A DNA stretch of 64,000 nt from Aureimonas populi (GCF_017815515.1 NZ_CP072611.1:1-64000); one strand, 5' to 3'; positions 8,415 to 19,300 are shown, counted from the first letter of the stretch. Translations and numbers: made by a program. Notes: generated from the sequence alone by a model not told the origin.

Positions 8415-9272
8415 ATGGGCGACCTGATGAAGGGAAAACGCGGCCTCGTGATGGGCGTCGCCAACCACAATTCCATTGCCTGGGGGGCGGCGCGCGCGCT
8501 GGCGGCCCAGGGCGCGGAGATCGCCCTCACCTACCAGGGCGAGGCCTTCGGCAAGCGCGTGAAGCCGCTGGCGGCCGAGATCGGCTCTACGCTGCTCATC
8601 GACTGCGACGTGGAGGATATCGCCTCGGTCGACGCGGTGTTCGAGACGCTGAAGGCGGAGTGGGGCACGATCGACTTCGTGGTCCACGCCATCGCCTTCT
8701 CCGACAAGAGCGAGCTGAAGGGGCTCTACGCCGATACGACGCGCGAGAACTTCACCCGCACCATGGTGATCTCCTGCTTCTCCTTCACCGAGATCGCCAA
8801 GCGGGCCGCCTCCATCATGAACAATGGCGGCTCCCTGGTCACGCTGACCTATGGCGGCGCCACGCGCGTCATGCCCAATTACAACGTCATGGGCGTGGCG
8901 AAGGCGGCTCTCGAGGCTTCGGTGCGGTATCTGGCGGCCGATTTCGGCCCGCGCAACATCCGCGTCAACGCGGTCTCGGCCGGCCCCCTGCGCACGCTGG
9001 CGGGCGCCGGCGTTTCCGACGCGCGGCTGATGCTCAACTACCAGCGCAAGAATGCGCCGATGCGCCGCAACGTCACCCATGACGAGGTGGGCGGCTCGAC
9101 GCTCTACCTCCTCTCCGACCTCTCCAATGGCGTGACGGGGGAGATCCACTATGTCGATGCGGGCTACAACATCATGTCGATGCCCGCGCTCGACGAACTG
9201 AAGGCGCAGGAGCGCCGCGCCGAGATCGCCGGCGAAAGCAACTCGGAAATGGCGAGCGAAGCGGCGAGCTGA
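8415..9272 (+). CDS. fabI: Enoyl-ACP reductase (NADH) FabI
   Basis: FabI performs the last reduction of each fatty acid elongation cycle. The 285-residue protein has the FabI form of the nucleotide site (GVANHNSIAWG) and the Y-x6-K active site, Tyr156 and Lys163, within PNYNVMGVAKAA; Tyr146 is the second tyrosine of the family. It lies five bases after fabB, with a GC-rich terminator about 35 bp beyond the stop. The C terminus has a short acidic, Ala/Glu/Ser-rich tail. FabI is the usual target of triclosan-type inhibitors. Confidence 0.97.
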   Translation: MGDLMKGKRGLVMGVANHNSIAWGAARALAAQGAEIALTYQGEAFGKRVKPLAAEIGSTLLIDCDVEDIASVDAVFETLKAEWGTIDFVVHAIAFSDKSELKGLYADTTRENFTRTMVISCFSFTEIAKRAASIMNNGGSLVTLTYGGATRVMPNYNVMGVAKAALEASVRYLAADFGPRNIRVNAVSAGPLRTLAGAGVSDARLMLNYQRKNAPMRRNVTHDEVGGSTLYLLSDLSNGVTGEIHYVDAGYNIMSMPALDELKAQERRAEIAGESNSEMASEAAS

Positions 9273-9307
9273 GCCGTAAAGCCTTTTCCGGCAGATGATT
9301 CCAGGGA

Positions 9308-9340
9308 GGCGCTCGGGGCTTTTGGCCCCGGCGCCTTTCT
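9308..9340 (+). terminator. Intrinsic terminator after fabI
   Basis: A GC stem with one bulged T (GGCGC-T-CGGGGC 9308-9319 against GCCCCG-GCGCC 9325-9335) and a T-rich loop is followed by TTTCT. It lies 35 bp after the fabI stop and closes the fabA-fabB-fabI operon. Confidence 0.8.
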
Positions 9341-9362
9341 GCGTTCAAATGGGGACAGAACC

Positions 9363-10415
9363 ATGAAGCAAGCCCGCCTCGGACGCACCGACCTTTCGGT
9401 CAGCCGCATCTGCCTCGGAACCATGACCTTCGGCGAGCAGAACAGCGAGGAGGAGGCGCACGCGCAACTGGACCGCGCCGTGGAGGCGGGGATCAACTTC
9501 CTCGACACCGCCGAGCTCTACCCGATCCCGCCCAAGGCCGAGACGCAGGGGCGCACGGAGGCCTATATCGGCTCCTGGCTGAAGGCGCGAGGCAATCGCG
9601 ACGGGCTCGTCATCGCGACCAAGGTTATCGGCCGCTCGCAGAACAGATGGTTCCGCGACGACGAGTCCGAGCCCCGCCTCGACGCGCGCAATGTCCGCGA
9701 GGCCGTCGAAAAGTCGCTGACCCGCCTGGGCATCGAGACGATCGACCTCTACCAGATCCACTGGCCCGACCGCCCCACGGCCGGCTTCGGCGCCAACCCC
9801 ACGCGCTGGACGACGCCCGAGCCGGTTTCGGACGAGGTGGCGATCGAGGAGACGATGGCGGTCTTCGCCGAGCTGGTCCGCGAGGGCAAGATTCGCCACG
9901 CCGGCCTCTCCAACGAGAGCGGATGGGGCACGATGCGCTGGATCGCGGGCGCCGAGACGGGCAAGGGTCCGCGCGTCGCCTCGATCCAGAACGCCTACAA
10001 CCTCGTCAACCGCACATTCGAAACCGCACTGGCCGAAATCGCGCTTCGCGAGGATGTCGGGCTCCTGGCCTATTCACCCCTGGCTCAGGGCTATCTGAGC
10101 GGCAAATACGCCAACGGCGCCCTGCCCGCGGGCTCGCGCAAGCAGCTCTTCGACCGGCTCCAGCGCTATGAGCGCCCCGGCGCGCAGGAGGCAATCGACG
10201 CCTATGTCGCGCTGGCAGGGGAGTTCGGCATGAAGCCCGCGACCTTCGCCAACGCCTTCGTGCTCGCCCAGCCCTTCGTCACCGCCACCATCATCGGCGC
10301 GACCAACCTTGCCCAGCTCGAGGAATGCCTGGCCGCCACCGAGGTGAAGTGGACGCCCGAGATGCAGGAGGCGGTCGACTCCCTTCACCAGCGCTTCGGC
10401 AATCCCTGCCCATAA
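9363..10415 (+). CDS. Aldo/keto reductase, Tas-like
   Basis: This NADPH-dependent oxidoreductase of the AKR superfamily has 350 residues and the TIM-barrel catalytic tetrad Asp48, Tyr53 (DTAELYP), Lys87 (ATKV) and His133 (QIHWPD). The insertion after Tyr53 (PIPPKAETQGRTE) and the overall length match the Tas (YgdS) group of E. coli, whose natural substrate is unsettled. ATG 9363 directly follows the fabI terminator, so it is probably transcribed separately. It converges on the glutaredoxin-MauE gene, with a shared hairpin between the two stops. Confidence 0.9.
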   Translation: MKQARLGRTDLSVSRICLGTMTFGEQNSEEEAHAQLDRAVEAGINFLDTAELYPIPPKAETQGRTEAYIGSWLKARGNRDGLVIATKVIGRSQNRWFRDDESEPRLDARNVREAVEKSLTRLGIETIDLYQIHWPDRPTAGFGANPTRWTTPEPVSDEVAIEETMAVFAELVREGKIRHAGLSNESGWGTMRWIAGAETGKGPRVASIQNAYNLVNRTFETALAEIALREDVGLLAYSPLAQGYLSGKYANGALPAGSRKQLFDRLQRYERPGAQEAIDAYVALAGEFGMKPATFANAFVLAQPFVTATIIGATNLAQLEECLAATEVKWTPEMQEAVDSLHQRFGNPCP

Positions 10416-10424
10416 GAGCCTACA

Positions 10425-10452
10425 GCGGGGCGGCCCATGCCGGCCGCCCCGC
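10425..10452. terminator. Hairpin between convergent genes
   Basis: A perfect 10-bp GC stem (GCGGGGCGGC 10425-10434, GCCGCCCCGC 10443-10452) with an 8-base loop lies between the convergent stops of the aldo/keto reductase and the glutaredoxin-MauE gene. On the plus strand it is followed by the moderately T-rich GTCTCTTC. It can serve both genes. Confidence 0.7.
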
Positions 10453-10458
10453 GTCTCT

Positions 10459-11214
10459 TCAGAGCCCCATCTTGGCAACCATCCACACGGCCATGCCGAT
10501 CATCATCAGGTTCTCCAGCAGCGAGACGAAGCCGAGGGGCACATTGGAATCGCCGCCCACGCAGGCGCATTTCAGCTCGCGCCGGTCGATATAAACGGCC
10601 TTGAAGACGGAGACCGCGCCGATCGTGCCGATGACGAGGGCCACGGGCACCGAAAGCCACATCAGCGCCCCCGCGATCATCAGGATGCCCGCTAGTGCTT
10701 CGGCGAACGGGTAGATATAGGCGTAGGGCACCCAGCGCTGGGCCAGAAGGTCGTAGCCGAGGAACATGTTGGAGAAGCCCTCCACATCCCGCAGCTTCTG
10801 GAGCGCCAGAAGGCACATGGCGATGGCGATGAACCATTCGACGGCCCGCACGGTCAGAACCGTGCCGAAGGCGGCGTGGCTGGCCGCCATCCCCATCAGC
10901 GCCGCCATGCCGAACAGCGCGGCCACCGGCTTGTAGGTCAGCGCCTTGGGGTCGGCCACCGGCTTGTCGAAATGGCGGCGCAGATCGTCATATCCGCCGA
11001 TCCGCCGCCCGGCGATAAAGGTCTGGGGCGTCGTCTTCACATCGTGCTCGCGCTTGAAGGCGTCCGTCTCCTCGCGCGTGCGCAGCCAATGGTCGTCCAC
11101 CGTAAAGCCCCGGCGCTCCAGAAGCGCACGGGCCTTCAGCCCGAAAGGGCAGACATGCTTGTCCGTCACCATCCTGTAAAGCGTGGCGGAGCGCGGCTCG
11201 GTCGCGATGCTCAT
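10459..11214 (-). CDS. Glutaredoxin domain fused to MauE/DoxX membrane domain
   Basis: The 251-residue protein starts with a glutaredoxin-like domain (about 8-80) with the monothiol active site CPFG (Cys22), the cis-Pro segment TTPQTF and GGYDD glutathione-site residues. A membrane domain follows (about 90-250) with four predicted helices resembling MauE/DoxX, including a conserved KCACVGGDSNVPLG loop with two cysteines. MauE-type proteins are thought to handle disulfide transfer across the membrane, so a role in thiol delivery is likely but unproven; the substrate is unknown. It is monocistronic between two terminators. The fusion occurs in other proteobacteria, so it is unusual rather than unique. 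Confidence 0.8.
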   Translation of the reverse strand: MSIATEPRSATLYRMVTDKHVCPFGLKARALLERRGFTVDDHWLRTREETDAFKREHDVKTTPQTFIAGRRIGGYDDLRRHFDKPVADPKALTYKPVAALFGMAALMGMAASHAAFGTVLTVRAVEWFIAIAMCLLALQKLRDVEGFSNMFLGYDLLAQRWVPYAYIYPFAEALAGILMIAGALMWLSVPVALVIGTIGAVSVFKAVYIDRRELKCACVGGDSNVPLGFVSLLENLMMIGMAVWMVAKMGL

Positions 11215-11360
11215 CCTGGCAATTCCTTATCCATCCGGGCCCGCCACGGCAGGCGAATCCCGTCTCGATCTCATTTGCAGCTTCCAGTCGCTGGAAGGTC
11301 AAGCCCGCTCAATGGTCTTCGGCTGGCCCGAATCTGCGAAACGAACCGACCCGCCGAATC

Positions 11361-11389
11361 GAAAAACCCCCGGCCGGGGGCCGGGGGTT
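11361..11389 (-). terminator. Intrinsic terminator for pnp
   Basis: Read on the minus strand, a GC-rich stem (arms AACCCCCGGC and GCCGGGGGTT) is followed by a run of five T. It lies about 60 bp after the pnp stop. The rest of the 232-bp gap must hold the promoter of the glutaredoxin-MauE gene, which I cannot define. Confidence 0.85.
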
Positions 11390-11446
11390 CATCAGCACTC
11401 CGTGGCGGGGCTTGTGCCCCGCCCTTTCATGTACGTTCGACCCGCC

Positions 11447-13585
11447 TCAGGCGGCGTCTTCCTCACGCGGCTGCTTCTTGATCTCCTCGCCGGTCGCCTG
11501 GTCGACGACCTTCATGGAAAGTCGAACCTTGCCGCGCTCGTCGAAGCCCATCAGCTTCACCCATACCTTGTCGCCTTCCTTGACGACGTCCTTGGTGTTG
11601 GCCACCCGCTCGGCGCCGAGCTGGCTGATGTGCACGAGGCCGTCGCGCGAGCCGAAGAAGTTCACGAAGGCGCCGAACTCGACGCACTTCACCACCGTGC
11701 CCTCGTAGATCTCGCCGACTTCCGGCTCGGCCACGATGGAGTGGATCCACTTCCGTGCGGCCTCGATCTCCTTGCCGGAGGAAGAGGCGATCTTCACGGT
11801 GCCGTCATCCTCGATGTTGATCTTGGCGCCGGTCTTCTCCACGATCTCGCGGATCACCTTGCCGCCCGAGCCGATCACATCGCGGATCTTGTCGGTCGGA
11901 ATCTGCATGACCTCGATGCGGGGTGCGAACTCGCCGAGCTCGGCACGGGCCTCGCCCAGCGCCTTGTTCATCTCGCCGAGAATGTGGATGCGCCCGTCCT
12001 TGGCCTGGCCGAGGGCGATCTGCATGATCTCCTCGGTGATGCCCTGGATCTTGATGTCCATCTGAAGCGAGGTGATGCCCTCGCTCGTGCCGGCCACCTT
12101 GAAGTCCATGTCGCCGAGGTGATCCTCGTCGCCCAGGATGTCGGACAGGACCGCGAAGCGCTCCTCCTCCTTGATCAGGCCCATGGCGATGCCCGCCACC
12201 GGCCGCTGCAGCGGCACGCCGGCATCCATCAGCGCCAGCGAAGTGCCGCAGACGGTGGCCATGGAGGACGAGCCGTTCGATTCGGTGACTTCCGAGACCG
12301 CGCGGATCGTATAGGGGAACTGCTCCTTGGAAGGCAGCATCGGGCGGATGGCGCGCCAGGCGAGCTTGCCGTGGCCGATCTCGCGGCGGCCGGGCGAACC
12401 CATGCGGCCCGTCTCGCCCACCGAATAGGGCGGGAAGTTGTAGTGAAGGAGGAAGGTCTCCTTGTAGGTGCCGGTGAGGGCATCCACGAACTGCTCGTCC
12501 TCGCCGGTGCCGAGCGTGGCGACGACCAGCGCCTGCGTCTCGCCGCGCGTGAACAGCGCCGAGCCGTGGGTGCGCGGCAGGATGCCGGCCTCCGAGACGA
12601 TCTTGCGGACCGTGTCGAGGCTGCGCCCGTCGATGCGCGACTTCGTGTCGAGGATGTTCCAGCGCACGATCTTGGCCTGGAGCTCCTTGAAGACGGTGCC
12701 GACCTCTTCCTTGGAGAACTTCGTCTCCTGCGCGCCCTCGGGCAGGAAGTGCGAGACGACCTTGGCCTTGGCGGCGTCGACCGCCGCGTAGCGGGCCTGC
12801 TTGTCGGTGATCTTGTAGGCCTCGCGCAGGTCGCCCTCGGCCACCAGCAGCATCTCCTTCTCCAGCTCGGAGAAGTCCGGCACCGCATGGTCGCGCGGTT
12901 CCTTGGCGGCGTGCTCGGCCAGCTTGATGATGGCGTCGATCACCGGCTGGAAGCCCTTGTGGCCGAACATGACGGCGCCGAGCATGGTCGCCTCGTCCAG
13001 CTCCTGCGCTTCCGATTCCACCATCAGCACGGCCTCGCCGGTGCCGGCGACGACCAGGTCGAGCTTGGACTCGGCCATCTCGTCCACATGCGGGTTCAGC
13101 TTGTACTGGCCGCCGATATAGCCGACCCGCGCGCCGCCGATGGGGCCCATGAAGGGCACGCCCGACAGCGTCAGCGCCGCCGAGACGGCGACCATGGCCA
13201 CCACGTCCGGATCGTTCTCCAGATCGTGCTGGAGAACGGTGGCGACGACCTGCGTGTCGTTCTTGTAGCCCTCGGCGAAGAGCGGGCGGATCGGACGGTC
13301 GATCAGGCGGGAGACCAGCGTCTCCTTCTCGCTCGGGCGCCCCTCGCGCTTGAAGAAGCCGCCGGGAATCTTGCCGGCCGCGAAGGTCTTTTCCTGGTAG
13401 TTTACCGTCAGGGGGAAGAAGTCGAAGCCGGCCTTGGGCTGCTTCTGGGAGACGACGGTGGCCAGCACGACGGTCTCGCCGTAGGTGGCAAGGACGGCGC
13501 CGTCGGCCTGGCGGGCGATCTTGCCGGTTTCCAGCGTCAGCGGCCGGCCGGCCCAGTCGATTTCGACCTTATGGGTATCGAACAT
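11447..13585 (-). CDS. pnp: Polynucleotide phosphorylase
   Basis: PNPase degrades RNA 3' to 5' using phosphate and is a degradosome partner. The 712-residue product has two RNase PH-like halves separated by a helical domain, then a KH domain (about 556-615, [15 protein letters not shown]) and an S1 domain (about 622-690, [27 protein letters not shown]). Length is normal for the alpha-class. It follows rpsO, the near-universal order, with a 319-bp gap where RNase III-cleaved leaders are found in other bacteria. The acidic C-terminal end ([10 protein letters not shown]) is short. Confidence 0.98.
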   Translation of the reverse strand: MFDTHKVEIDWAGRPLTLETGKIARQADGAVLATYGETVVLATVVSQKQPKAGFDFFPLTVNYQEKTFAAGKIPGGFFKREGRPSEKETLVSRLIDRPIRPLFAEGYKNDTQVVATVLQHDLENDPDVVAMVAVSAALTLSGVPFMGPIGGARVGYIGGQYKLNPHVDEMAESKLDLVVAGTGEAVLMVESEAQELDEATMLGAVMFGHKGFQPVIDAIIKLAEHAAKEPRDHAVPDFSELEKEMLLVAEGDLREAYKITDKQARYAAVDAAKAKVVSHFLPEGAQETKFSKEEVGTVFKELQAKIVRWNILDTKSRIDGRSLDTVRKIVSEAGILPRTHGSALFTRGETQALVVATLGTGEDEQFVDALTGTYKETFLLHYNFPPYSVGETGRMGSPGRREIGHGKLAWRAIRPMLPSKEQFPYTIRAVSEVTESNGSSSMATVCGTSLALMDAGVPLQRPVAGIAMGLIKEEERFAVLSDILGDEDHLGDMDFKVAGTSEGITSLQMDIKIQGITEEIMQIALGQAKDGRIHILGEMNKALGEARAELGEFAPRIEVMQIPTDKIRDVIGSGGKVIREIVEKTGAKINIEDDGTVKIASSSGKEIEAARKWIHSIVAEPEVGEIYEGTVVKCVEFGAFVNFFGSRDGLVHISQLGAERVANTKDVVKEGDKVWVKLMGFDERGKVRLSMKVVDQATGEEIKKQPREEDAA

Positions 13586-13904
13586 GAATTATGCCTCGTT
13601 TGGAGCGCCGCCGTGAAAGGCCGGCGCGGGTGGCGTCGTGGAACGCGCACGGGCAAGACGGCGGGAGGCTTCGGGCGAGATCGGCTCGTCTGAGCGGAAA
13701 TCTCGGGCACGATACAAGGCCGGGACAGGGCGGGTCCCTTGGCCACGCGCCGGGAAGCATCCGGCGATCCTGCCCCATGAGCGTTCGGCTCTATGGCGGG
13801 AAATGGCCCGCCGGGGCATCGGCCGCGCGCCGTTTGGGGGCAGCGGGCCTTGGAAAGCGAACGGCGGGACTCATGAAAAGCGCCCCGCCGCCCGTGTTCG
13901 GTCC
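13586..13904 (-). other. 319-bp gap between rpsO and pnp
   Basis: No coding gene is supported here; open frames on both strands show no family resemblance. On the minus strand a stem CGGCGGG/CCCGCCG (13862-13868 with 13884-13890, 15-base loop) lies shortly after the rpsO stop and could be a weak terminator or processing hairpin, but it lacks a clean T-run. The pnp promoter and leader must be in this stretch; I cannot place them. Confidence 0.4.
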
Positions 13905-14174
13905 TTAGCGGCGCAGCCCGAGGCGGCCGATGAGGGACTGGTAGCGCTCTTCCTCGCGCTCCTTCAGATAGTCGAGAAGACGACGACGCTGCGAGACCAT
14001 CTTGAGGAGGCCGCGCCGCGAGTGGTTGTCCTTCTTGTGACCCTTGAAGTGCTCGGTGAGGTTGGCGATACGCTCCGAAAGCAGCGCGACCTGCACTTCC
14101 GGCGAACCGGTGTCGCCTTCCTTGGTCGCGTATTCCTTCAGAAGCTCGGCCTTGCGCTCAGGCGTGATCGACAT
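13905..14174 (-). CDS. rpsO: 30S ribosomal protein S15
   Basis: S15 is a primary binder of 16S rRNA that nucleates the 30S platform. The start at 14174 ([16 protein letters not shown]) gives exactly 89 residues, the family length; an in-frame upstream extension to 14270 has no conservation. The segment [17 protein letters not shown] and the [20 protein letters not shown] core are diagnostic. A purine-rich AAAGGGA site precedes the start. In other bacteria S15 represses its own translation through a leader pseudoknot; I did not resolve one here. Confidence 0.98.
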   Translation of the reverse strand: MSITPERKAELLKEYATKEGDTGSPEVQVALLSERIANLTEHFKGHKKDNHSRRGLLKMVSQRRRLLDYLKEREEERYQSLIGRLGLRR

Positions 14175-14307
14175 CGAATTCCCTTTCTTGGAAAAATGGA
14201 GGGTGAGACGCCCGGGCCGGGATGTCGTCCAGCGAGGGCCATGAATGTGCGCCGAGCGCCCTTTGAGCACCCGCGACGCTCGCTCCTATACGCCAGGTCA
14301 CGCCCGA

Positions 14308-14612
14308 TTACCAGCCTCGCCTCCCTTCCCGCCGCGCCGCGCGCAGGAAAGAGGCGATCGCCTCCATCAGCTCGCTCGCGACGCCGATGCGCCCGTCCAT
14401 CTGGAGAAACGCATGGATCATGCCGGCATAATGGCGATGGTCGAGCGCGACGCCGGCCCTCTCCAGCCGCCGTCCATAGCCCACGCCCTCATCGCGCAGC
14501 GGGTCCGCTCCGCAGGTGACGAGGAGCGTGGGCGGCAGGCCCTCGATATCATCGACCAGCATCGGAGAGGCGAGTGCGGTCGCGCGGGTCCGGCGGTTCG
14601 GCAGATGAAAAA
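14308..14612 (-). pseudogene. C-terminal remnant of an alpha/beta hydrolase (esterase)
   Basis: The minus strand encodes the last part of a hormone-sensitive-lipase-type esterase: a LPPTLLVTCGADPLRDEG segment with the catalytic Asp and a HYAGMIHAFLQM segment with the catalytic His. The open part runs from about L-P-N-R-R (14604) through ASPMLVDDIEG to the stop at 14308. Upstream the same frame meets two TGA codons (between about 14660 and 14690), and neither the oxyanion HGGG motif nor the GDSAGG nucleophile motif is found in any frame before truB. The gene has lost its N-terminal two thirds. A short product from ATG 14562 (84 residues) could be made but could not be an active esterase. Confidence 0.75.
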
Positions 14613-14734
14613 GGGCTCCCGCGCCCCTGCGATATCCCGCCGGCCTACGCCTGCGTCCCGCGCCTCAGGTTCAGAGCGAAGGGCAAAACGGATGCGCGCG
14701 GCGGCAGCGGCGCGACAAGGGCGGCCGTCTGCCT

Positions 14735-15721
14735 TCAGTGGCGCCCGCCGAAGACGCGCTTGGGGTGGAAGGAGCCTTCCTCGATGGAGCCGATGGCCAC
14801 GAGCCGCCCCTGCCCCGTGGCGAAGGCCTCGTCGCAGAAGGCCGGCGCGTCCCGGCCGCGCAACAGCACCGGATTGCCCGAGCGGACCCGCCCGGCCTGA
14901 TCGTCCGACAGCGTTACCTCGTAGAGGTCGCACAGCGCCGTCGCGGGATCGAGGATATAATCATCCAGCGGGCGAAAGTCGGTGACGCGCGCCTTGGCGC
15001 CCGCGGCGATGGCTGCCTCGTCCAGCGGCTCGCGTCCCTCCTGCGCCGCGTCCTCCAGCTCATCCAGGGTGACGAGGTCCTCCTCGTCGAAGGCCCCCAC
15101 CGCGATGCGGCGCAGGTCGACGATATGGCCGAAGCAGCCCAGATCACGCCCCATGTCGCGGGCGATGGAGCGCACATAGGTGCCCTTGCCGCATTCGGCC
15201 TCGAACACGGTGGTCTCCCCGTCCGGCACGTCCACGATGTCCAGTCGGTGAACCTGCACGAGACGCGAGGCGATCTCCACCGTCTCGCCCGCCCGCGCCA
15301 GATCGTAGGCCCGCTCGCCCTCGATCTTGATGGCCGAGAACTGCGGCGGCACCTGCTCGATCTCGCCCGTATAGTCGGCCAGCAGCGCCTCCACGGCCTC
15401 GCGCGCAGGCCGCTCATCGGAAGCGCGCGTCACCGGCCCTTCCGTGTCGTCGGTCGTCGTCTCCGCGCCCCAGCGCACCGTGAAGCGATAGACCTTGCGC
15501 CCGTCCATCACATAGGGAACCGTCTTCGTGGCATCGCCCAGCGCGATGGGCAGCATGCCCGAGGCCAGCGGGTCCAGCGTGCCGGCATGGCCCGCCTTCT
15601 GCGCGAAATACAGCCACTTGATCTTGGCCACGGCTTCGGTGGAGCCCATGCCCTTGGGCTTGTCCAGGATCACCCAGCCCGAAACCGGGCGCCCCTTCGG
15701 CTTGCGTCCCTGGCGCGCCAT
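14735..15721 (-). CDS. truB: tRNA pseudouridine-55 synthase
   Basis: TruB makes pseudouridine 55 in the T-loop of tRNAs. The start [27 protein letters not shown] at 15721 gives 328 residues. The catalytic aspartate motif [15 protein letters not shown] and the [13 protein letters not shown] segment are intact, as is [15 protein letters not shown]; a PUA-like C-terminal part follows. The ATG shares one base with the rbfA stop (TGATG), so translation is coupled. rbfA-truB-rpsO-pnp is a very conserved order. Confidence 0.97.
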   Translation of the reverse strand: MARQGRKPKGRPVSGWVILDKPKGMGSTEAVAKIKWLYFAQKAGHAGTLDPLASGMLPIALGDATKTVPYVMDGRKVYRFTVRWGAETTTDDTEGPVTRASDERPAREAVEALLADYTGEIEQVPPQFSAIKIEGERAYDLARAGETVEIASRLVQVHRLDIVDVPDGETTVFEAECGKGTYVRSIARDMGRDLGCFGHIVDLRRIAVGAFDEEDLVTLDELEDAAQEGREPLDEAAIAAGAKARVTDFRPLDDYILDPATALCDLYEVTLSDDQAGRVRSGNPVLLRGRDAPAFCDEAFATGQGRLVAIGSIEEGSFHPKRVFGGRH

Positions 15722-16140
15722 CAGCGATCCTCCTCCGTGCCCTCGCCGTCGAGGTCGCGCGCGACCTCCGGGGAGCGAAGGAGCGCGTCGATGCGCGCGA
15801 AGTTGTCGAAGCTGTCGTCCTCGCGGAAGCGGATTTCGGGCATGTATTTCATCTGTCTCAAGGCAGGCGTCAGGCGGCCGCGCAGGAATTTGGCGTGGCG
15901 GTTGAGGGCGTCCACGAAGGGCTGCATCACCTCCTGCCCGAGCACGGTGACATAGGCCGTCGCGAGCTTCAGGTCCGGCGACATGCGCACTTCGGTGACG
16001 GAAACGACGGCGCGCTCCAGAAGCGGATCGCCCCGGATTTCGCCGCGCTGGAAACTTTCCGTCAACGCGTGGCGAACCTTCTCGCCCACCGAAAGCTGGC
16101 GCTGCGACGGACCTTTGGGGGTGTTGCGGGTTTTGGCCAT
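15721..16140 (-). CDS. rbfA: 30S ribosome-binding factor A
   Basis: RbfA is a KH-fold factor needed for late maturation of the 16S rRNA 5' end and cold growth. The 139-residue protein shows the N-terminal [13 protein letters not shown] segment, the [21 protein letters not shown] core and the helix ending [18 protein letters not shown]. It lies downstream of infB, separated by 227 bp with a terminator-like hairpin, and its stop shares a base with the truB start. Confidence 0.96.
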   Translation of the reverse strand: MAKTRNTPKGPSQRQLSVGEKVRHALTESFQRGEIRGDPLLERAVVSVTEVRMSPDLKLATAYVTVLGQEVMQPFVDALNRHAKFLRGRLTPALRQMKYMPEIRFREDDSFDNFARIDALLRSPEVARDLDGEGTEEDR

Positions 16141-16296
16141 ATCTTCTGACGAGGTGCTGGAACGGCTGGGGCATTTCCGGGAAAGGCGGGAACCGGCTTT
16201 TCATCCGAAAATGCGGCAAACGGGCGGATGGAGCGTGTCCGGCGATCCGGCTCGTGCCGGGAACGCTCTACCGGCCCGGCAGGCGCGCGAGACGAA

Positions 16297-16320
16297 AGGC
16301 CCGGCTTTACGGCCGGGCCT
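16297..16320 (-). terminator. Terminator-like hairpin after infB
   Basis: On the minus strand a 9-bp stem (AGGCCCGGC and GCCGGGCCT) closes a 6-base loop and is followed by TTTCGTC. It is about 50 bp after the infB stop, so rbfA-truB may have a promoter of their own or depend on read-through. The other bases of the 227-bp gap show no gene. Confidence 0.7.
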
Positions 16321-16367
16321 TCGAAAAGTCTTGCGCGAGGGGCCGCCCGAGCGGCCCCATCGAGCGA

Positions 16368-19300
16368 TCAGAGGCTGCGCGCCACGTGCTCCACGCGGAA
16401 GCATTCGATGACGTCGCCCTGGCGGATGTCCTCGTAGTTCTGGAAGGCCATGCCGCACTCCTGGCCGCCCGGCACCTCCGCCACTTCGTCCTTGAAGCGC
16501 TTGAGGGTCTTGAGCGTGCCTTCGTGGATGACGACACCATCCCGGATGAGGCGCACGCCCGCACCGCGCTCGACCTTGCCTTCGGTGACGCGGCAGCCGG
16601 CGACCTTGCCGATCTTGGTGATGTGGAAGACCTCCAGGATCTCCGCATTGCCAAGGAAGGTCTCGCGGCGCTCCGGCGAGAGCATGCCCGACATCGCCTG
16701 CTTCACGTCGTCCACGAGGTCGTAGATGACGTTGTAGTAGCGAAGCTCGATGCCGGCCTGGTCCGCCGCCGTGCGGGCCTGCGCATTGGCGCGCACGTTG
16801 AAGCCGATGATCGCCGCGTTCGAGGTCTGGGCGAGCTGCACGTCCGATTCGGTGATCGCACCGGCGCCCGAATGGACGATCCGCGCCTGCACCTCGTCGG
16901 TCCCGAGCTTCTCCAGCGCGGTGTTGATCGCCTCGATGGAGCCCTGCACGTCGCCCTTGATGAGCAGCGGGAAGGTCTTCAGCCCCGAATCGGTGAGCTG
17001 GCTCATCATCTGCTCGAGCGAGCCGCGCTGGCCGGCGGACTTGGCCACCGCCTTCTCGCGGGCCAGCCGCTGGCGATAGTCCGCGATCTCGCGGGCCTTG
17101 GCCTCGTTCTCCACCACGGCGAAGCGGTCGCCCGCGCCCGGCGTGCCCTGCATGCCGAGCACTTCGATCGGCATGGACGGGCCGGCGGTCTTGAGCTGCT
17201 TGCCCTTGTCGTCGACGAGCGCGCGCACGCGGCCCCACTGGTCGCCGGCCACCACGATGTCGCCGGTCTTCAGCGTGCCGGACTGCACCAGCACGGTCGC
17301 CACGGGGCCACGGCCCTTGTCGAGCTTGGCCTCGATCACCACGCCCTCGGCGGTGCGCTCGGGGTCGGCCCTCAGCTCCAGAACCTCGGACTGAAGGAGG
17401 ATGGCCTCCAGCAGCTTGTCGAGATTGGTGCCCTTCTTCGCCGAGACCTCGACGTCGAGCACCTCGCCGCCCATGGATTCCACGAACACCTCGTGCTGGA
17501 GGAGGCCCGTGCGCACCTTCTGCGGGTCTGCGTCCGGCTTGTCGATCTTGTTGATCGCCACGATGATCGGCACCCCGGCCGCCTTGGCGTGGCTGATCGA
17601 CTCGATCGTCTGCGGCATCACGCTGTCATCGGCCGCCACCACGAGGATGGCGATGTCCGTGGCCTGCGCGCCACGGGCGCGCATCGCGGTGAACGCCGCA
17701 TGGCCGGGCGTGTCGATGAAGGTGATCTTCTGCCCGTTCTGCTCCACCTGGTACGCGCCGATATGCTGCGTGATGCCTCCGGCTTCGCCGGAAACGACGC
17801 TGGTCTGGCGCAGCGCGTCCAGAAGCGAGGTCTTGCCGTGGTCGACATGGCCCATGATGGTGACGACCGGCGGGCGGGCGACCATGTTCTCCGGGTTGTC
17901 GGCGACGTTGAAGATGCCCTCTTCCACGTCGGACGCGGCGACGCGCTTGACGGTGTGGCCGAATTCGGAGGCGATGAGCTCGGCGAGGTCGGCGTCGATG
18001 ACGTCGCCCGGCTTCATCATCTGCCCCTGCGCCATCAGGAACTTGATGACGTCGACGGCCCGCTCCGACATGCGGTTGGCGAGTTCCTGGATGGTGATGG
18101 TCTCGGGTAGGATCACTTCGCGGGCAATCTTCTCGCGTTGCTGGTTCTGCTGCGACCGCTTGAACTTCTCCTGGCGCCTGCGCATCGAGGAGAGCGAACG
18201 GCCGCGGGCATCCTCGTCGGACAGGGCGCGGTCGAGATTGACGCGTCCCGCACGGCGGTCGGCATCGCCGCGTCCGCGCGAGGGCTTGGCGGCCTCCGCC
18301 ACCTTGGCGCCCGGACGGCGGGCCCTCTCGTCCTCATCCGCCTTGGAACGGGCACGGCCGGCGAATTCGGTGCGTCCAGCCGGGCGCAGGCCGAGATCGT
18401 CGGCGGGCGGCGGCGGGCCGGGAATGACGTCGGCAGGCGTGCGGGCGCCGGCGCGGCCGACGGGGCGAGCCTGCGCACGGCGGGCGGCGTCCTCCTCGGC
18501 CTTCTTGCGGGCAGCCGCCTCCATCTCCAGCCGCGCGGCCTCCTCGGCCTGGCGGCGCTCGGATTCCTCGCGCTCGGAACGGCGGCGCTCATCCTCGGCG
18601 ATACGGCGCGCCTCCTCCTCCTGGAAGAGACGGCGATCCTCGGCCTCACGCTGCTTGGCGAGCTCGAGGGCGCGGCGGCGCGCGTCCATCTCCTTGGAGG
18701 AGAGGTCCGACAGCACCGCACCGCGCGGCTGGCGCGCGCCGGGAGCGGGCGCCGGACGATTGCCCTGCTGCCCGGGGCGGCCCGCGGGAGCGCCCGGCCG
18801 CGCGCCTTGCGGGCCCGAGCGGTTCTGCTGGCCGTAGGGCGAACCCGAACGCTGCGACTGGCCGGCGGGGCCGGACGAGCGGACAGGGGCCTGCGGGCGC
18901 TGCCCGGCCGGCGGCGCGGTGCGAACCGGCTCGCGGACGGGCGCCTGTGCGACGGGCGCCGGCGCGGAGGGAGGCGCGGCCGGCGCGGCCGGAGTCGCCG
19001 CCACGGGCGGCTTCTCCGGAGCGGGCGCTTCCACCTTGGCGACTGGTTCAGCCTCGACTACGGGCTCGGGTTTCGGCTCTGCCGCCTTGGCCGCGGCCGC
19101 TTCGGCGGCCACGCGGGCCTCATCGGCCTCGCGGGCCCGGCGCTCATCGGCGGCCCTGGCCTCCGCGTCGGCGCGGGCAGCCTCGTCCCGGGCCTGCGCC
19201 TCGGCGAGTTGGGCTTCCTCTTCAGCGCGCGCATTGGCAAGGGCCTGCGCCTGGGCGGGCGTCAGCGCCGCGCGCGGCTTCAGGCCGCCGGCAACCGAGG

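Noticed and set aside
11183..13693. A long plus-strand open frame across pnp
   Set aside because: It mirrors pnp exactly and shows only His/Leu/Asp-rich low-complexity sequence.
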